Of a stretch of 5,337 bases of DNA, positions 1 through 5,309 are shown piece after piece (position 1 is the stretch's first letter; the number at the start of each line of letters is the position of its first letter). The notes under the pieces are model-generated. The model saw nothing but the letters and a program-made list of their open reading frames with translations. It had not been told where the DNA came from and made no database searches. The position numbers and the translations under genes were made by a program. The stretch is from contig JAEMQG010000135.1 in the NCBI GenBank assembly GCA_022758935.1, positions 1 to 5,337 on the forward strand. Direction: 5' to 3'. This DNA comes from Candidatus Nitrosopumilus sp. Its GTDB lineage: Archaea > Thermoproteota > Nitrososphaeria > Nitrososphaerales > Nitrosopumilaceae.

Positions 1-1932
1 GGAATTGAAGACTATAGCACTGCAGAAGCAAATGCAAAAGAGGTAACAAGTGAGATTCGCATATTTTTGGCAGTCTTGCAGCAAAAATTTAGCAACATTT
101 CTGCACTAGAATCACAAATTGCAGAATCTCTGAAATTAATTACTTTGATAAATTCAGATATTGTAAAATCACAAGCACAGAAAAAAGAGTTGGAAAGCAG
201 AGAAAGTCTTCAAAATTTAGAATTAAAAGAGTTGCAGACAAGAAACAATGACAAAACTAAACTGGAATCAAAAAGAGAAAACATTAAAGAGAAAATAGAG
301 TCGTTAACATTACAAATAGAGAAAATAGAGAGAGGGATTTCAGAGTCTGAAATTGAAATGACTCTAAATAATGAGAAATTAAGTCAGTTATTAGAGATAA
401 AAAAACCAGATACAACAAAAAGTCTACCAGAGATCATCAATGAGATAAAAAAATATCAAGGAATCAATAATGAATTGATCAGACTCAAATCAGAAAAAGA
501 TAGTATTCAAAAGGATATTTCAAAGGTAAAAGAGACACTTGGGGAGAAAATAAATTTAGACAAAGAAACACTAGAAAATACATCCAGAGATTTGGAAAAT
601 GAGAAAAAATCACTAAAGAGATTCTCCGAAGAGTTGGATGAGGATTTAGAAAAGGTAAATTCTCAAAAAATTCAAAAGCAGACACAAATACAATCTTTGG
701 AAAAAGATATTGCCGAATTTTCAAAGTTGGGAAATGCATGTCCTACGTGCAAGCAAGAGATTACTGAAAGTCATCATCATGATCTAGTAGATACAAAAAG
801 AAAAGAGATTGAAAAAATATCTTTGGAATTAAAATCAATTACAGATTCATTTTTTGAATCAAAGTCAAAATCAAAAGAAATTGGCTCAAAAATAGAATCA
901 TATGATAAGGAATTTTTAGAAATTCAAAAGATTCTTCCAGGGATAGAAGAGTATAATGCAAAATCATCAAAATTGGTCCAAATTGAGGCTAAAATAAAGG
1001 AGATAGATAGTAGAATTCAGGATTTAAAAGAATGTGAAGGAAAGAATCCAGTAGAATATTTTTCTGAACTAAAAGACAAACTGATGCAACATGAAAGTGT
1101 GACAGATAAAATCAAACAAATTATTGAGACAAAACAAAGAGCAGAAAAATTAATTCAGAAAAACCAAATTGAAGGAGAGCAAATGGAATTAGAAAAATCA
1201 CAAAAAGAATCAGAGCTGAAACAAATTATTACAGACCTTGAATCATTTGAGAATTTAGATGGAATAATATCTAAAAAAGAATCAGAATTAAATAACATCA
1301 GAAGAGAAATTACACAAACATCAAGTGTATTTGCTGCATCTCAAGAGAAACTAGCCAACGAGCAACAAAAAATTGAACATGCTGAGAAAAACATGGCAGA
1401 CTCTAAAAAATGGAAGGAAAAATTCAATAGAGTTTCCCAGTATCAAGAGTGGTTGGAAGCATTTTTTGTTCCAGCAATTGCTCAAATTGAAAAACAAGTA
1501 TTGTTATCCATATTGCAGAACTTTAATGAGACGTATCGTAGATGGTATTCCATTCTAGTTGAAGACCCAACCAAAGAATCAAGAATCGATGAAAACTTTA
1601 CACCCATTGTAAACCAGGACGGCTATGAGCAGGAGATTGGATTTTTGTCTGGCGGGGAGAAAACCAGTATTGCATTGGCATACAGATTGACTCTGAATTC
1701 ACTAATGAGAAAAGAGACAGATTCTATGAAGTCAAATTTGTTGATTTTAGATGAGCCAACTGATGGATTTTCCAAAAATCAGTTGGGCAAAATACGCGAA
1801 GTGCTAGATGAATTAAAATCTGAACAAATCATTTTGGTGTCACATGAAAAGGAATTGGAAACGTATGTGGATAATATCTTTCAAATTTCAAAGCAAGATG
1901 GAGTATCCAAAGTTTCAAGATGGGAAATCTAG
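1..1932 (+). CDS. rad50: Rad50/SbcC-like zinc-hook ATPase, 5' partial
   Basis: The frame is open from the first base, so the gene begins upstream. The ATG-like start near 67 is only an internal TTG codon. The visible 643 codons run in Rad50 order. A long charged coiled coil spans codons ~25-245. A CPTC zinc hook lies at codons 247-250 (739-750), and a returning coil at ~251-480. The C-terminal ABC half-domain follows, with signature LSGGE at 549-553, Walker B LLILDEPT at 580-587 and H-loop LVSHE at 612-616. Walker A and the Q-loop must lie off the left edge. In the known family, Rad50 pairs with the Mre11 nuclease, dimerises through zinc at the hook, and tethers and processes DNA double-strand breaks. 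The position after Walker B that is usually Leu-Asp in the D-loop reads Phe-Ser (590-591). No mre11 is visible; it may lie upstream. A Rad50-like paralogue (SbcC or gp46 type) rather than the canonical Rad50 is possible. Confidence 0.9.
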   Translation, partial: GIEDYSTAEANAKEVTSEIRIFLAVLQQKFSNISALESQIAESLKLITLINSDIVKSQAQKKELESRESLQNLELKELQTRNNDKTKLESKRENIKEKIESLTLQIEKIERGISESEIEMTLNNEKLSQLLEIKKPDTTKSLPEIINEIKKYQGINNELIRLKSEKDSIQKDISKVKETLGEKINLDKETLENTSRDLENEKKSLKRFSEELDEDLEKVNSQKIQKQTQIQSLEKDIAEFSKLGNACPTCKQEITESHHHDLVDTKRKEIEKISLELKSITDSFFESKSKSKEIGSKIESYDKEFLEIQKILPGIEEYNAKSSKLVQIEAKIKEIDSRIQDLKECEGKNPVEYFSELKDKLMQHESVTDKIKQIIETKQRAEKLIQKNQIEGEQMELEKSQKESELKQIITDLESFENLDGIISKKESELNNIRREITQTSSVFAASQEKLANEQQKIEHAEKNMADSKKWKEKFNRVSQYQEWLEAFFVPAIAQIEKQVLLSILQNFNETYRRWYSILVEDPTKESRIDENFTPIVNQDGYEQEIGFLSGGEKTSIALAYRLTLNSLMRKETDSMKSNLLILDEPTDGFSKNQLGKIREVLDELKSEQIILVSHEKELETYVDNIFQISKQDGVSKVSRWEI

Positions 1933-2099
1933 GAAAATACTAGGCAGAGATTATGAAAAAACAACTGTAATTGACTCTAAAAAACCCAATACTGGAAATT
2001 GAAATTTTGTAATTTAAATAATTATTATTAATTATTACGCAGCATTGTTACGGATCAATTGATAGCATTGGTTTAAACACATTTTGACGTAATTGCTTC
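1933..2099. other. AT-rich intergenic region after the Rad50 gene
   Basis: No convincing gene lies here. It includes a run of only A and T at about 2011-2037, a perfect 10-bp palindrome ATCAATTGAT at 2054-2063, and two copies of AGCATTG at 2041-2047 and 2064-2070 flanking that palindrome. A TATA-like TTTAAA follows at 2072-2077. The weak T tracts just after the Rad50 stop (such as 1995-2009) may serve as the transcript end, but no strong terminator stands out. Confidence 0.5.
2072..2077 (+). promoter_or_regulatory. Candidate TATA box for the 62-codon ORF
   Basis: TTTAAA is centred about 25 bases before the ATG at 2100, the spacing expected of an archaeal TATA box when the transcript starts at the start codon. 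No Shine-Dalgarno site precedes that ATG. The palindrome ATCAATTGAT lies just upstream (2054-2063) and could be an operator. In such AT-rich DNA a TATA-like hexamer also arises easily by chance. Confidence 0.3.
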
Positions 2100-2288
2100 A
2101 TGTCAAAGTCATATTTTCTACCCAACATTGTATCGATATTGGTAAAATATAATCAATTATTTGTGATTCAAATAATGTGTATTAGTTTGCTGTATCTGAT
2201 TTACAAAATTGATTTTAGGCACAAGGAGGCCTATTTTTGGTTGAATCTGGAAAGAGAGATACTAGATAAAAAATCAAATATCTCATAG
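2100..2288 (+). CDS. Possible small membrane protein (62 aa, doubtful)
   Basis: The ORF starts at an ATG with no Shine-Dalgarno site but with a TATA-like box at leaderless spacing. Residues ~15-37 are hydrophobic (VKYNQLFVIQIMCISLLYLI region) and could form one membrane helix. The remaining C-terminal part is charged and amphipathic (EAYFWLNLEREILDKK). I recognise no family. An 8-bp inverted repeat (ATTATTTG/CAAATAAT, 2156-2176) lies inside it. A textbook Shine-Dalgarno core AAGGAGG at ~2223-2229 also sits inside the frame but is followed by no usable ORF. AT-rich spacers yield hydrophobic ORFs by chance, so this may be spurious. Confidence 0.25.
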   Translation: MSKSYFLPNIVSILVKYNQLFVIQIMCISLLYLIYKIDFRHKEAYFWLNLEREILDKKSNIS

Positions 2289-2307
2289 TCCTATTGAATT
2301 ATCAGAT

Positions 2308-2353
2308 ACACTTGCCACTATAAACGACGGGGGATTCTACCAATGTTTCTTGC
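2308..2353 (-). mobile_element. Possible decayed IS200/IS605 right end (TnpB 3' tail)
   Basis: Read on the minus strand, 2337-2321 gives GAATCCCCCGTCGTTTA. This resembles the GAATCCCCGTCnTTTAG hairpin arm that I remember from the 3' ends of IS200/IS605 tnpB genes. In one minus-strand frame the tail reads ...DARNIGRIPRRL-stop, similar to tnpB tails that end in ARIPxL-stop. The second stem arm (expected GGCGGGG) is not preserved, no transposase ORF adjoins, and the frame is closed by a stop a few codons upstream. If real, it is a relic only. The comparison is from memory and the match is short. It also stands out as a C-run in very AT-rich DNA. Confidence 0.22.
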
Positions 2354-2386
2354 ATCCAAAGTTGAAATTATTTAATTGTAAATTTA

Positions 2387-2917
2387 TCAAATAGCTGATG
2401 TGAATGTCTTGCGAATATCTGATGCCTCTTTAATTGTTTCTTGAACATTGCGAATGACTCCAGATTTTTTGGATGAAGATATAGTTGCAGTCAATTCATT
2501 TATTAGATCTTTAATTGATACAAACATTTCTCTAGTAGCAACACTCACATCACGAAGGTCCTGACCATTTATGTTATTTTCATCACCATTACCAAATGAA
2601 TCAATTTTTTCTTTTGCAGTGTGCATTAGATCTGAAGCTTTGTCAATTACACCTGTTTCCTTTAGCTGTTGCATGGTATTTTGTATCTTTGATGCTGCTC
2701 CATTCATGTTTTCTGAAATTAAGCGAAAATTTTCAATGTTCTTAACCATTTCTGGTGTTTTGAGACCTTGGATTATCTCATTAACTATGGCAGCAGTCTC
2801 TTTGACATTATCCAATGATTCCAAGACTCCGGGAGTGCTTATCTGACGCATTATTTCTACTGCATCAGAAGCTGTCTCTCGGATTTCATGTAGCTTGCTT
2901 GTTTTTTTCTCTTCCAT
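2387..2917 (-). CDS. Helical-repeat protein (176 aa), last gene of a three-gene operon
   Basis: I recognise no named family. The protein is soluble, highly charged and predicted almost wholly helical, without signal peptide, membrane segment or cysteine. A short unit recurs: I-M-R-Q-I-S-T-P-G-V (22-31), I-I-Q-G-L-K-T-P-E-M (48-57), Q-Q-L-K-E-T-G-V (83-90) and S-S-K-K-S-G-V (148-154). Each is followed by an amphipathic helix. Offsets are about 26, 33 and 64 residues. A polar, Gly/Asn-rich linker (~108-118, FGNGDENNINGQ) splits the protein. It starts one base after the stop of the 102-aa gene and has a GGAG 11 bases before the ATG, so translation is probably linked to that gene. It appears to be a diverged paralogue of the 161-aa protein encoded first in the operon. 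A phasin-like or apolipoprotein-like membrane-surface role, or a structural coiled-coil bundle, is conceivable but unproven. Confidence 0.85.
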   Translation of the reverse strand: MEEKKTSKLHEIRETASDAVEIMRQISTPGVLESLDNVKETAAIVNEIIQGLKTPEMVKNIENFRLISENMNGAASKIQNTMQQLKETGVIDKASDLMHTAKEKIDSFGNGDENNINGQDLRDVSVATREMFVSIKDLINELTATISSSKKSGVIRNVQETIKEASDIRKTFTSAI

Positions 2918-2918
2918 A

Positions 2919-3227
2919 TTATTTCAAACTCCTTCTACCTACTATAGATGTTTTTTTGATTTTGTTGTAACTGGAACGAAATTCAAATGGATGAACCTTG
3001 TCTATTTGGTGCATTTGTGCAAGAAAAATAAATCCACCAATGGCAAATAATGAGTGAAGTATACCAAATCCAATACTATTTGCAAGAAAATCGTTTACTG
3101 CCAACAAAAGGTTTAGGCTTGCCAGAAAGAGAGAAATGATTGGAAAGTATCTGCACACTTTGATTATGATGTCTAACAAGTGGACAAATACCCCAATCTT
3201 TGTAGAATCAGACATTGAAGTAATCAT
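2919..3227 (-). CDS. Small two-helix membrane protein, middle gene of operon
   Basis: This 102-aa protein has an N-terminal amphipathic stretch (~11-26). Two hydrophobic segments follow, at ~28-44 (FPIISLFLASLNLLLAV) and ~52-70 (IGFGILHSLFAIGGFIFLA), then a basic tail (NKIKK...GRRSLK). By the positive-inside rule both ends should be cytoplasmic, with a short outer loop. I recognise no family. Two starts are possible: 3227 (MITSM) or 3215 (MSDSTK). Neither has a clear Shine-Dalgarno site, so the choice is open. It lies 43 bases after the 161-aa gene and one base before the 176-aa gene. The operon context suggests it works with these helical proteins, perhaps as their membrane anchor; this is inference from gene order only. 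Confidence 0.8.
   Translation of the reverse strand: MITSMSDSTKIGVFVHLLDIIIKVCRYFPIISLFLASLNLLLAVNDFLANSIGFGILHSLFAIGGFIFLAQMHQIDKVHPFEFRSSYNKIKKTSIVGRRSLK
2924..2934 (-). promoter_or_regulatory. Shine-Dalgarno-like site for the 176-aa gene
   Basis: On the minus strand AGAAGGAG lies inside the last codons of the 102-aa gene, with its GGAG 11 bases from the ATG at 2917. The spacing is a little long but the core is good. It is the only clear Shine-Dalgarno-type site in the operon, which fits an internal, leadered gene, whereas the first gene looks leaderless. Confidence 0.45.
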
Positions 3228-3270
3228 TGTATCAATTTCTGCCCTATTTTCTCATTCTCTGCATTGTTTG

Positions 3271-3756
3271 TCATTTAGATCCTACTTTGTGTTTAAGACC
3301 TCTCATCACTCTTCCAGTTGCTTTACTGGCTTCCTTTTTTGCAATATCAATTCCCAGCTGTATTGCCTTTGTTGTTTGAGGTGATGCTTTTCCTGCTGCA
3401 GTCGTAATTTCTTTAACATTTGCCACTGATTCTTTGGCAGACTTCAAAGTGTTTTCAATGACACTTGCTGTATTAACTACGGCTCCTTTCTTTTTCAGTT
3501 CTTTAGTTGTTTCATTAATGTCGTTGACAGTATCACGAACAGCAATTGATGCTTCGTGTATTGCATCGGCCATCTCGGGGATTGCGCCGCTTTCGCGAAG
3601 AGTTTTCATGGTGTCTCTCATTCTAGTTGAATACACTCTAATGTTCTTTGAGACATTTTGGATTGCTTCAACGGTTTCTTTTCCAGTCCGTTGGTGGACA
3701 CTGGCTTCTTGCGAAGATTGAATTTGGTTATGTTGGAAATCTTTCATGTTTTGCAT
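3271..3756 (-). CDS. Helical-repeat protein (161 aa), first gene of operon
   Basis: No named family is recognised. The protein is polar, predicted all-helical and without cysteine, signal peptide or membrane segment. It carries T-M-K-T-L-R-E-S-G-A-I (49-59), nearly the same as T-M-Q-Q-L-K-E-T-G-V-I in the 176-aa protein. A second unit, K-E-L-K-K-K-G-A-V (85-93), lies 34 residues on. Helices rich in Ala, Glu, Lys, Ile and Val follow each. The C-terminus is strongly basic (KKEASKATGRVMRGLKHKVGSK region), which could bind acidic lipid, nucleic acid or a partner. The N-terminal ~25 residues are Gln/Ser/His-rich and probably disordered. Two starts exist: 3756 (MQNMKD) and 3747 (MKDFQH). A TATA-like box at 3771-3778 is spaced for a leaderless transcript beginning near 3747, which favours the shorter form. 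It heads the operon and appears paralogous to the third gene. Confidence 0.85.
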   Translation of the reverse strand: MQNMKDFQHNQIQSSQEASVHQRTGKETVEAIQNVSKNIRVYSTRMRDTMKTLRESGAIPEMADAIHEASIAVRDTVNDINETTKELKKKGAVVNTASVIENTLKSAKESVANVKEITTAAGKASPQTTKAIQLGIDIAKKEASKATGRVMRGLKHKVGSK

Positions 3757-3770
3757 TATACGAGATTTTC

Positions 3771-3778
3771 TTAATAAG
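3771..3778 (-). promoter_or_regulatory. Candidate TATA box of the helical-repeat operon
   Basis: CTTATTAA on the minus strand is centred about 27 bases before the ATG at 3747 and about 18 before the ATG at 3756. No Shine-Dalgarno site lies ahead of either start. A leaderless message starting near 3747 fits this best. The assignment rests on spacing alone, in AT-rich DNA. Confidence 0.4.
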
Positions 3779-4204
3779 ACTCACTAACAATTTGATCGTA
3801 CAAATCGTTCATTCATTGAAGAGTAATTACGGACTAATTTTGAATGATTGTAAAAACAAATTAAATTATTTCTAGGAATTTATTTAATTTTTCTCACATT
3901 TGGAAAGTATCTACTTTTTTGATTTAGTGTTATCTTTATCCTTTGTTCTTTTTTTTGCTTTGTTTGATGTTTTACTCATAATAATTTCAAAATATTACAT
4001 TAACTTAAGTTTTTTGAAAATCAAAAAGAGATCAGAGTATTTTTCCAGCAGATTTAATCAAAACACCATTTGCCAGATTTTATTAAAAGGTGTTTATTGG
4101 TAAAGTCAATATCCAATGTCTTTCCATATTGTATTGCTATTACAGAATTATTTTGAAATACAATCAAAATCCAAATGTAATATGTTTTTGGATTAAAATG
4201 AGAT
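3779..4204. other. Divergent intergenic region, no supported gene
   Basis: The region separates the minus-strand operon from the plus-strand secreted-protein gene. It is very AT-rich with several T tracts (for example 3945-3958). A TCATTCA/TGAATGA inverted pair (3809-3815 and 3841-3847) with a 25-base gap lies upstream of the operon promoter. The plus-strand frame at 3900-4103 (TTG start, Phe/Leu-rich) looks like chance translation of T-rich DNA. No RNA gene is evident. Confidence 0.5.
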
Positions 4205-4222
4205 TTTATCAATATCTATATC
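4205..4222 (+). promoter_or_regulatory. Candidate TATA boxes of the secreted-protein gene
   Basis: Two TATA-like elements lie here. TTTATC (4205-4210) is centred ~27 bases before the ATG at 4235, and CTATATC (4216-4222) ~28 bases before the ATG at 4247. Either would yield a leaderless message, so they support different start codons. No Shine-Dalgarno site is properly spaced for either start; an AGGA touches the 4247 ATG but is too close. Confidence 0.4.
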
Positions 4223-4234
4223 TTACAACACTAA

Positions 4235-5062
4235 ATGACATTAGGAATGAAAATTATGTTGATGCTTGTTATGATGACCACATTATTTGCTATTCAATTT
4301 GGAGTCAATCATGTAGATGCAAAGTGTATGTTAGATAAAGATTGGCCAGAAAAACCATGTATTGATACTGCTCCTCCATTGCCACTTTCCAAATCAGAGT
4401 GGAAAGATCTTTGGTCAAAATATCATACTTTCAAAGGTGCAGAGTGGATGGACCAGCAAAAGTCAGAGTTAGATCAGCAGATAATGTCAGGCAATCTTAA
4501 AGAGTGGATAGAATCCGGATCCTCGACGCAGAATTTTACAAACTATAACGTGTGGTTTTATTATTACGTCAATGGCCAGGTGTTGGCTCCTGACGGTTAT
4601 GAATTAGAAGAACCAATCCGTGATGCAGGGTTCCTTTCTCCATTACAACAGTTCAGGTCAGGAATTTCAATAGATAAAATCCAGTGCAAAGAAGAACTAG
4701 TTCTAGTCACAAAGCATGATGGCTCTCCTGCATGTGTAAAACCTGAAACCAAAACAAAATTGATTGAACGAGGTTGGGCAATATTTGGGCAATTAGAAGA
4801 GAAAGAAGCAATAAATCTCATAAAAAAACAATATTCACAATTCCAAGATTTTCCAAGTAATGGCTTACCACCAAAAATAATTCTTACTGAAAAATCAAAT
4901 AATGGGTGGTATGTCACATTTGAAACCCAAGGTAGTGGAATACCAATTATTGAAGCAAAGTGCTTTCTAGTGGATAATTCAAAAACGGTAATTCAGATAG
5001 GCGAGTATAAACCTAAAATAGGAGATGTGAAAATAGATATCTCAATTAAAACATGCAGTTAA
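4235..5062 (+). CDS. Secreted six-cysteine protein with PepSY-like C-terminus
   Basis: This 275-aa protein starts with a signal peptide: a Met/Leu-rich core at ~7-20 and likely cleavage after VDA (27-29), just before KC. The alternative start at 4247 (MKIMLM) gives a more typical signal peptide. The mature part has six cysteines (31, 42, 151, 167, 243, 274), suggesting three disulfides outside the cell. Residues 151-181 hold C...GSPACVKPET...LIERGW, a motif I remember from exported thaumarchaeal proteins of unknown role. Residues ~187-260 run as a helix (EEKEAINLIKKQ) followed by strands (GWYVTFETQ...FLVDNSKTVIQIGEY), resembling PepSY or cystatin-like folds. An aromatic-rich region (NVWFYYYVNG, 105-114) and one N-glycosylation sequon (NFT, 100-102) lie between. 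There is no lipobox and no C-terminal membrane anchor, so it is probably released or held by the S-layer. The enzymatic or binding role is unknown. It appears monocistronic, followed by a T tract. Confidence 0.88.
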   Translation: MTLGMKIMLMLVMMTTLFAIQFGVNHVDAKCMLDKDWPEKPCIDTAPPLPLSKSEWKDLWSKYHTFKGAEWMDQQKSELDQQIMSGNLKEWIESGSSTQNFTNYNVWFYYYVNGQVLAPDGYELEEPIRDAGFLSPLQQFRSGISIDKIQCKEELVLVTKHDGSPACVKPETKTKLIERGWAIFGQLEEKEAINLIKKQYSQFQDFPSNGLPPKIILTEKSNNGWYVTFETQGSGIPIIEAKCFLVDNSKTVIQIGEYKPKIGDVKIDISIKTCS

Positions 5063-5065
5063 TCT

Positions 5066-5078
5066 TTGTGATTTTTTT
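5066..5078 (+). terminator. Poly-T terminator-like tract after the secreted-protein gene
   Basis: A run of seven T (5072-5078) begins ten bases after the stop codon, as expected of archaeal intrinsic termination, which needs a T tract but not a strong hairpin. A second T8 run lies at 5161-5168. Assigned from position only. Confidence 0.4.
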
Positions 5079-5088
5079 CAAGACTAGA

Positions 5089-5199
5089 TTACTTTTCTGA
5101 AAAGAAAATATTTACTTGTGTTGATTTTTCATATTGTGCCACCTTTGTAATTCGTCCATCTTTTTTTTGATTGAATGAATTATTGAAAATTTTTGACAC
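5089..5199 (-). CDS. Possible 36-aa small protein (doubtful)
   Basis: A GTG-started minus-strand frame gives a hydrophilic, non-repetitive peptide (contains DGRITKVAQYEK) ending in FFSEK-stop. Its composition looks more protein-like than the surrounding hydrophobic chance ORFs. No Shine-Dalgarno site precedes the GTG. A TATA-like ATTAAATA (minus strand of 5235-5242) is spaced for a start at the ATG at 5212, but that ATG opens a different frame, closed after ten codons (MKSYCVKNFQ). The gene is either frameshifted, started at GTG, or not real. No family is recognised. Confidence 0.22.
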   Translation of the reverse strand: MSKIFNNSFNQKKDGRITKVAQYEKSTQVNIFFSEK

Positions 5200-5234
5200 A
5201 GTACGATTTCATATTGTATTATAGTCAGGCACAG

Positions 5235-5242
5235 TATTTAAT
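5235..5242 (-). promoter_or_regulatory. Candidate minus-strand TATA box
   Basis: ATTAAATA on the minus strand is centred ~26 bases before an ATG at 5212 and ~39 before the GTG at 5199. It may drive the small minus-strand ORF or an untranslated RNA. A TCAAT/ATTGA inverted pair (5250-5266) lies between it and the plus-strand gene start. Confidence 0.3.
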
Positions 5243-5309
5243 ATCAGAATCAATCAGTTCAATTGAGATTTAATCAAACCTTATCTTCTAAATTACTTTA
5301 CAAAATACA

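Noticed and set aside
485..739. Minus-strand 84-codon ORF inside the Rad50-like gene
   Set aside because: Antisense to the coiled-coil coding region; Phe/Leu/Pro-rich shadow of Lys/Glu codons.
1373..1558. Plus-strand 61-codon ORF overlapping the Rad50-like gene
   Set aside because: Alternative frame within a well-supported CDS; no family features.
2223..2270. Strong Shine-Dalgarno core AAGGAGG in the spacer
   Set aside because: Only TTG codons follow at usable distance and the frames close within about a dozen codons, so no gene is supported.
2571..2846. Plus-strand 91-codon ORF opposite the 176-aa gene
   Set aside because: Antisense shadow; the minus-strand frame has repeats, operon context and a Shine-Dalgarno site.
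3136..3384. Plus-strand 82-codon ORF spanning the junction of two minus-strand genes
   Set aside because: Antisense to two supported genes and without recognisable features.
3434..3875. Two overlapping plus-strand ORFs opposite the 161-aa gene and its promoter
   Set aside because: Antisense shadows; hydrophobicity arises from reverse reading of Ala/Glu/Lys-rich helices.
3900..4103. 67-codon hydrophobic plus-strand ORF with TTG start
   Set aside because: Lies in T-rich spacer DNA, uses a weak start with no Shine-Dalgarno site and no well-spaced TATA box, and is Phe/Leu-rich as expected by chance.
4090..4338. 82-codon plus-strand ORF overlapping the start of the secreted-protein gene
   Set aside because: Overlaps the signal-peptide region of a better gene in another frame.
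4597..4917. 106-codon minus-strand ORF opposite the secreted-protein gene
   Set aside because: Antisense shadow of a gene with signal peptide and conserved cysteine motif.
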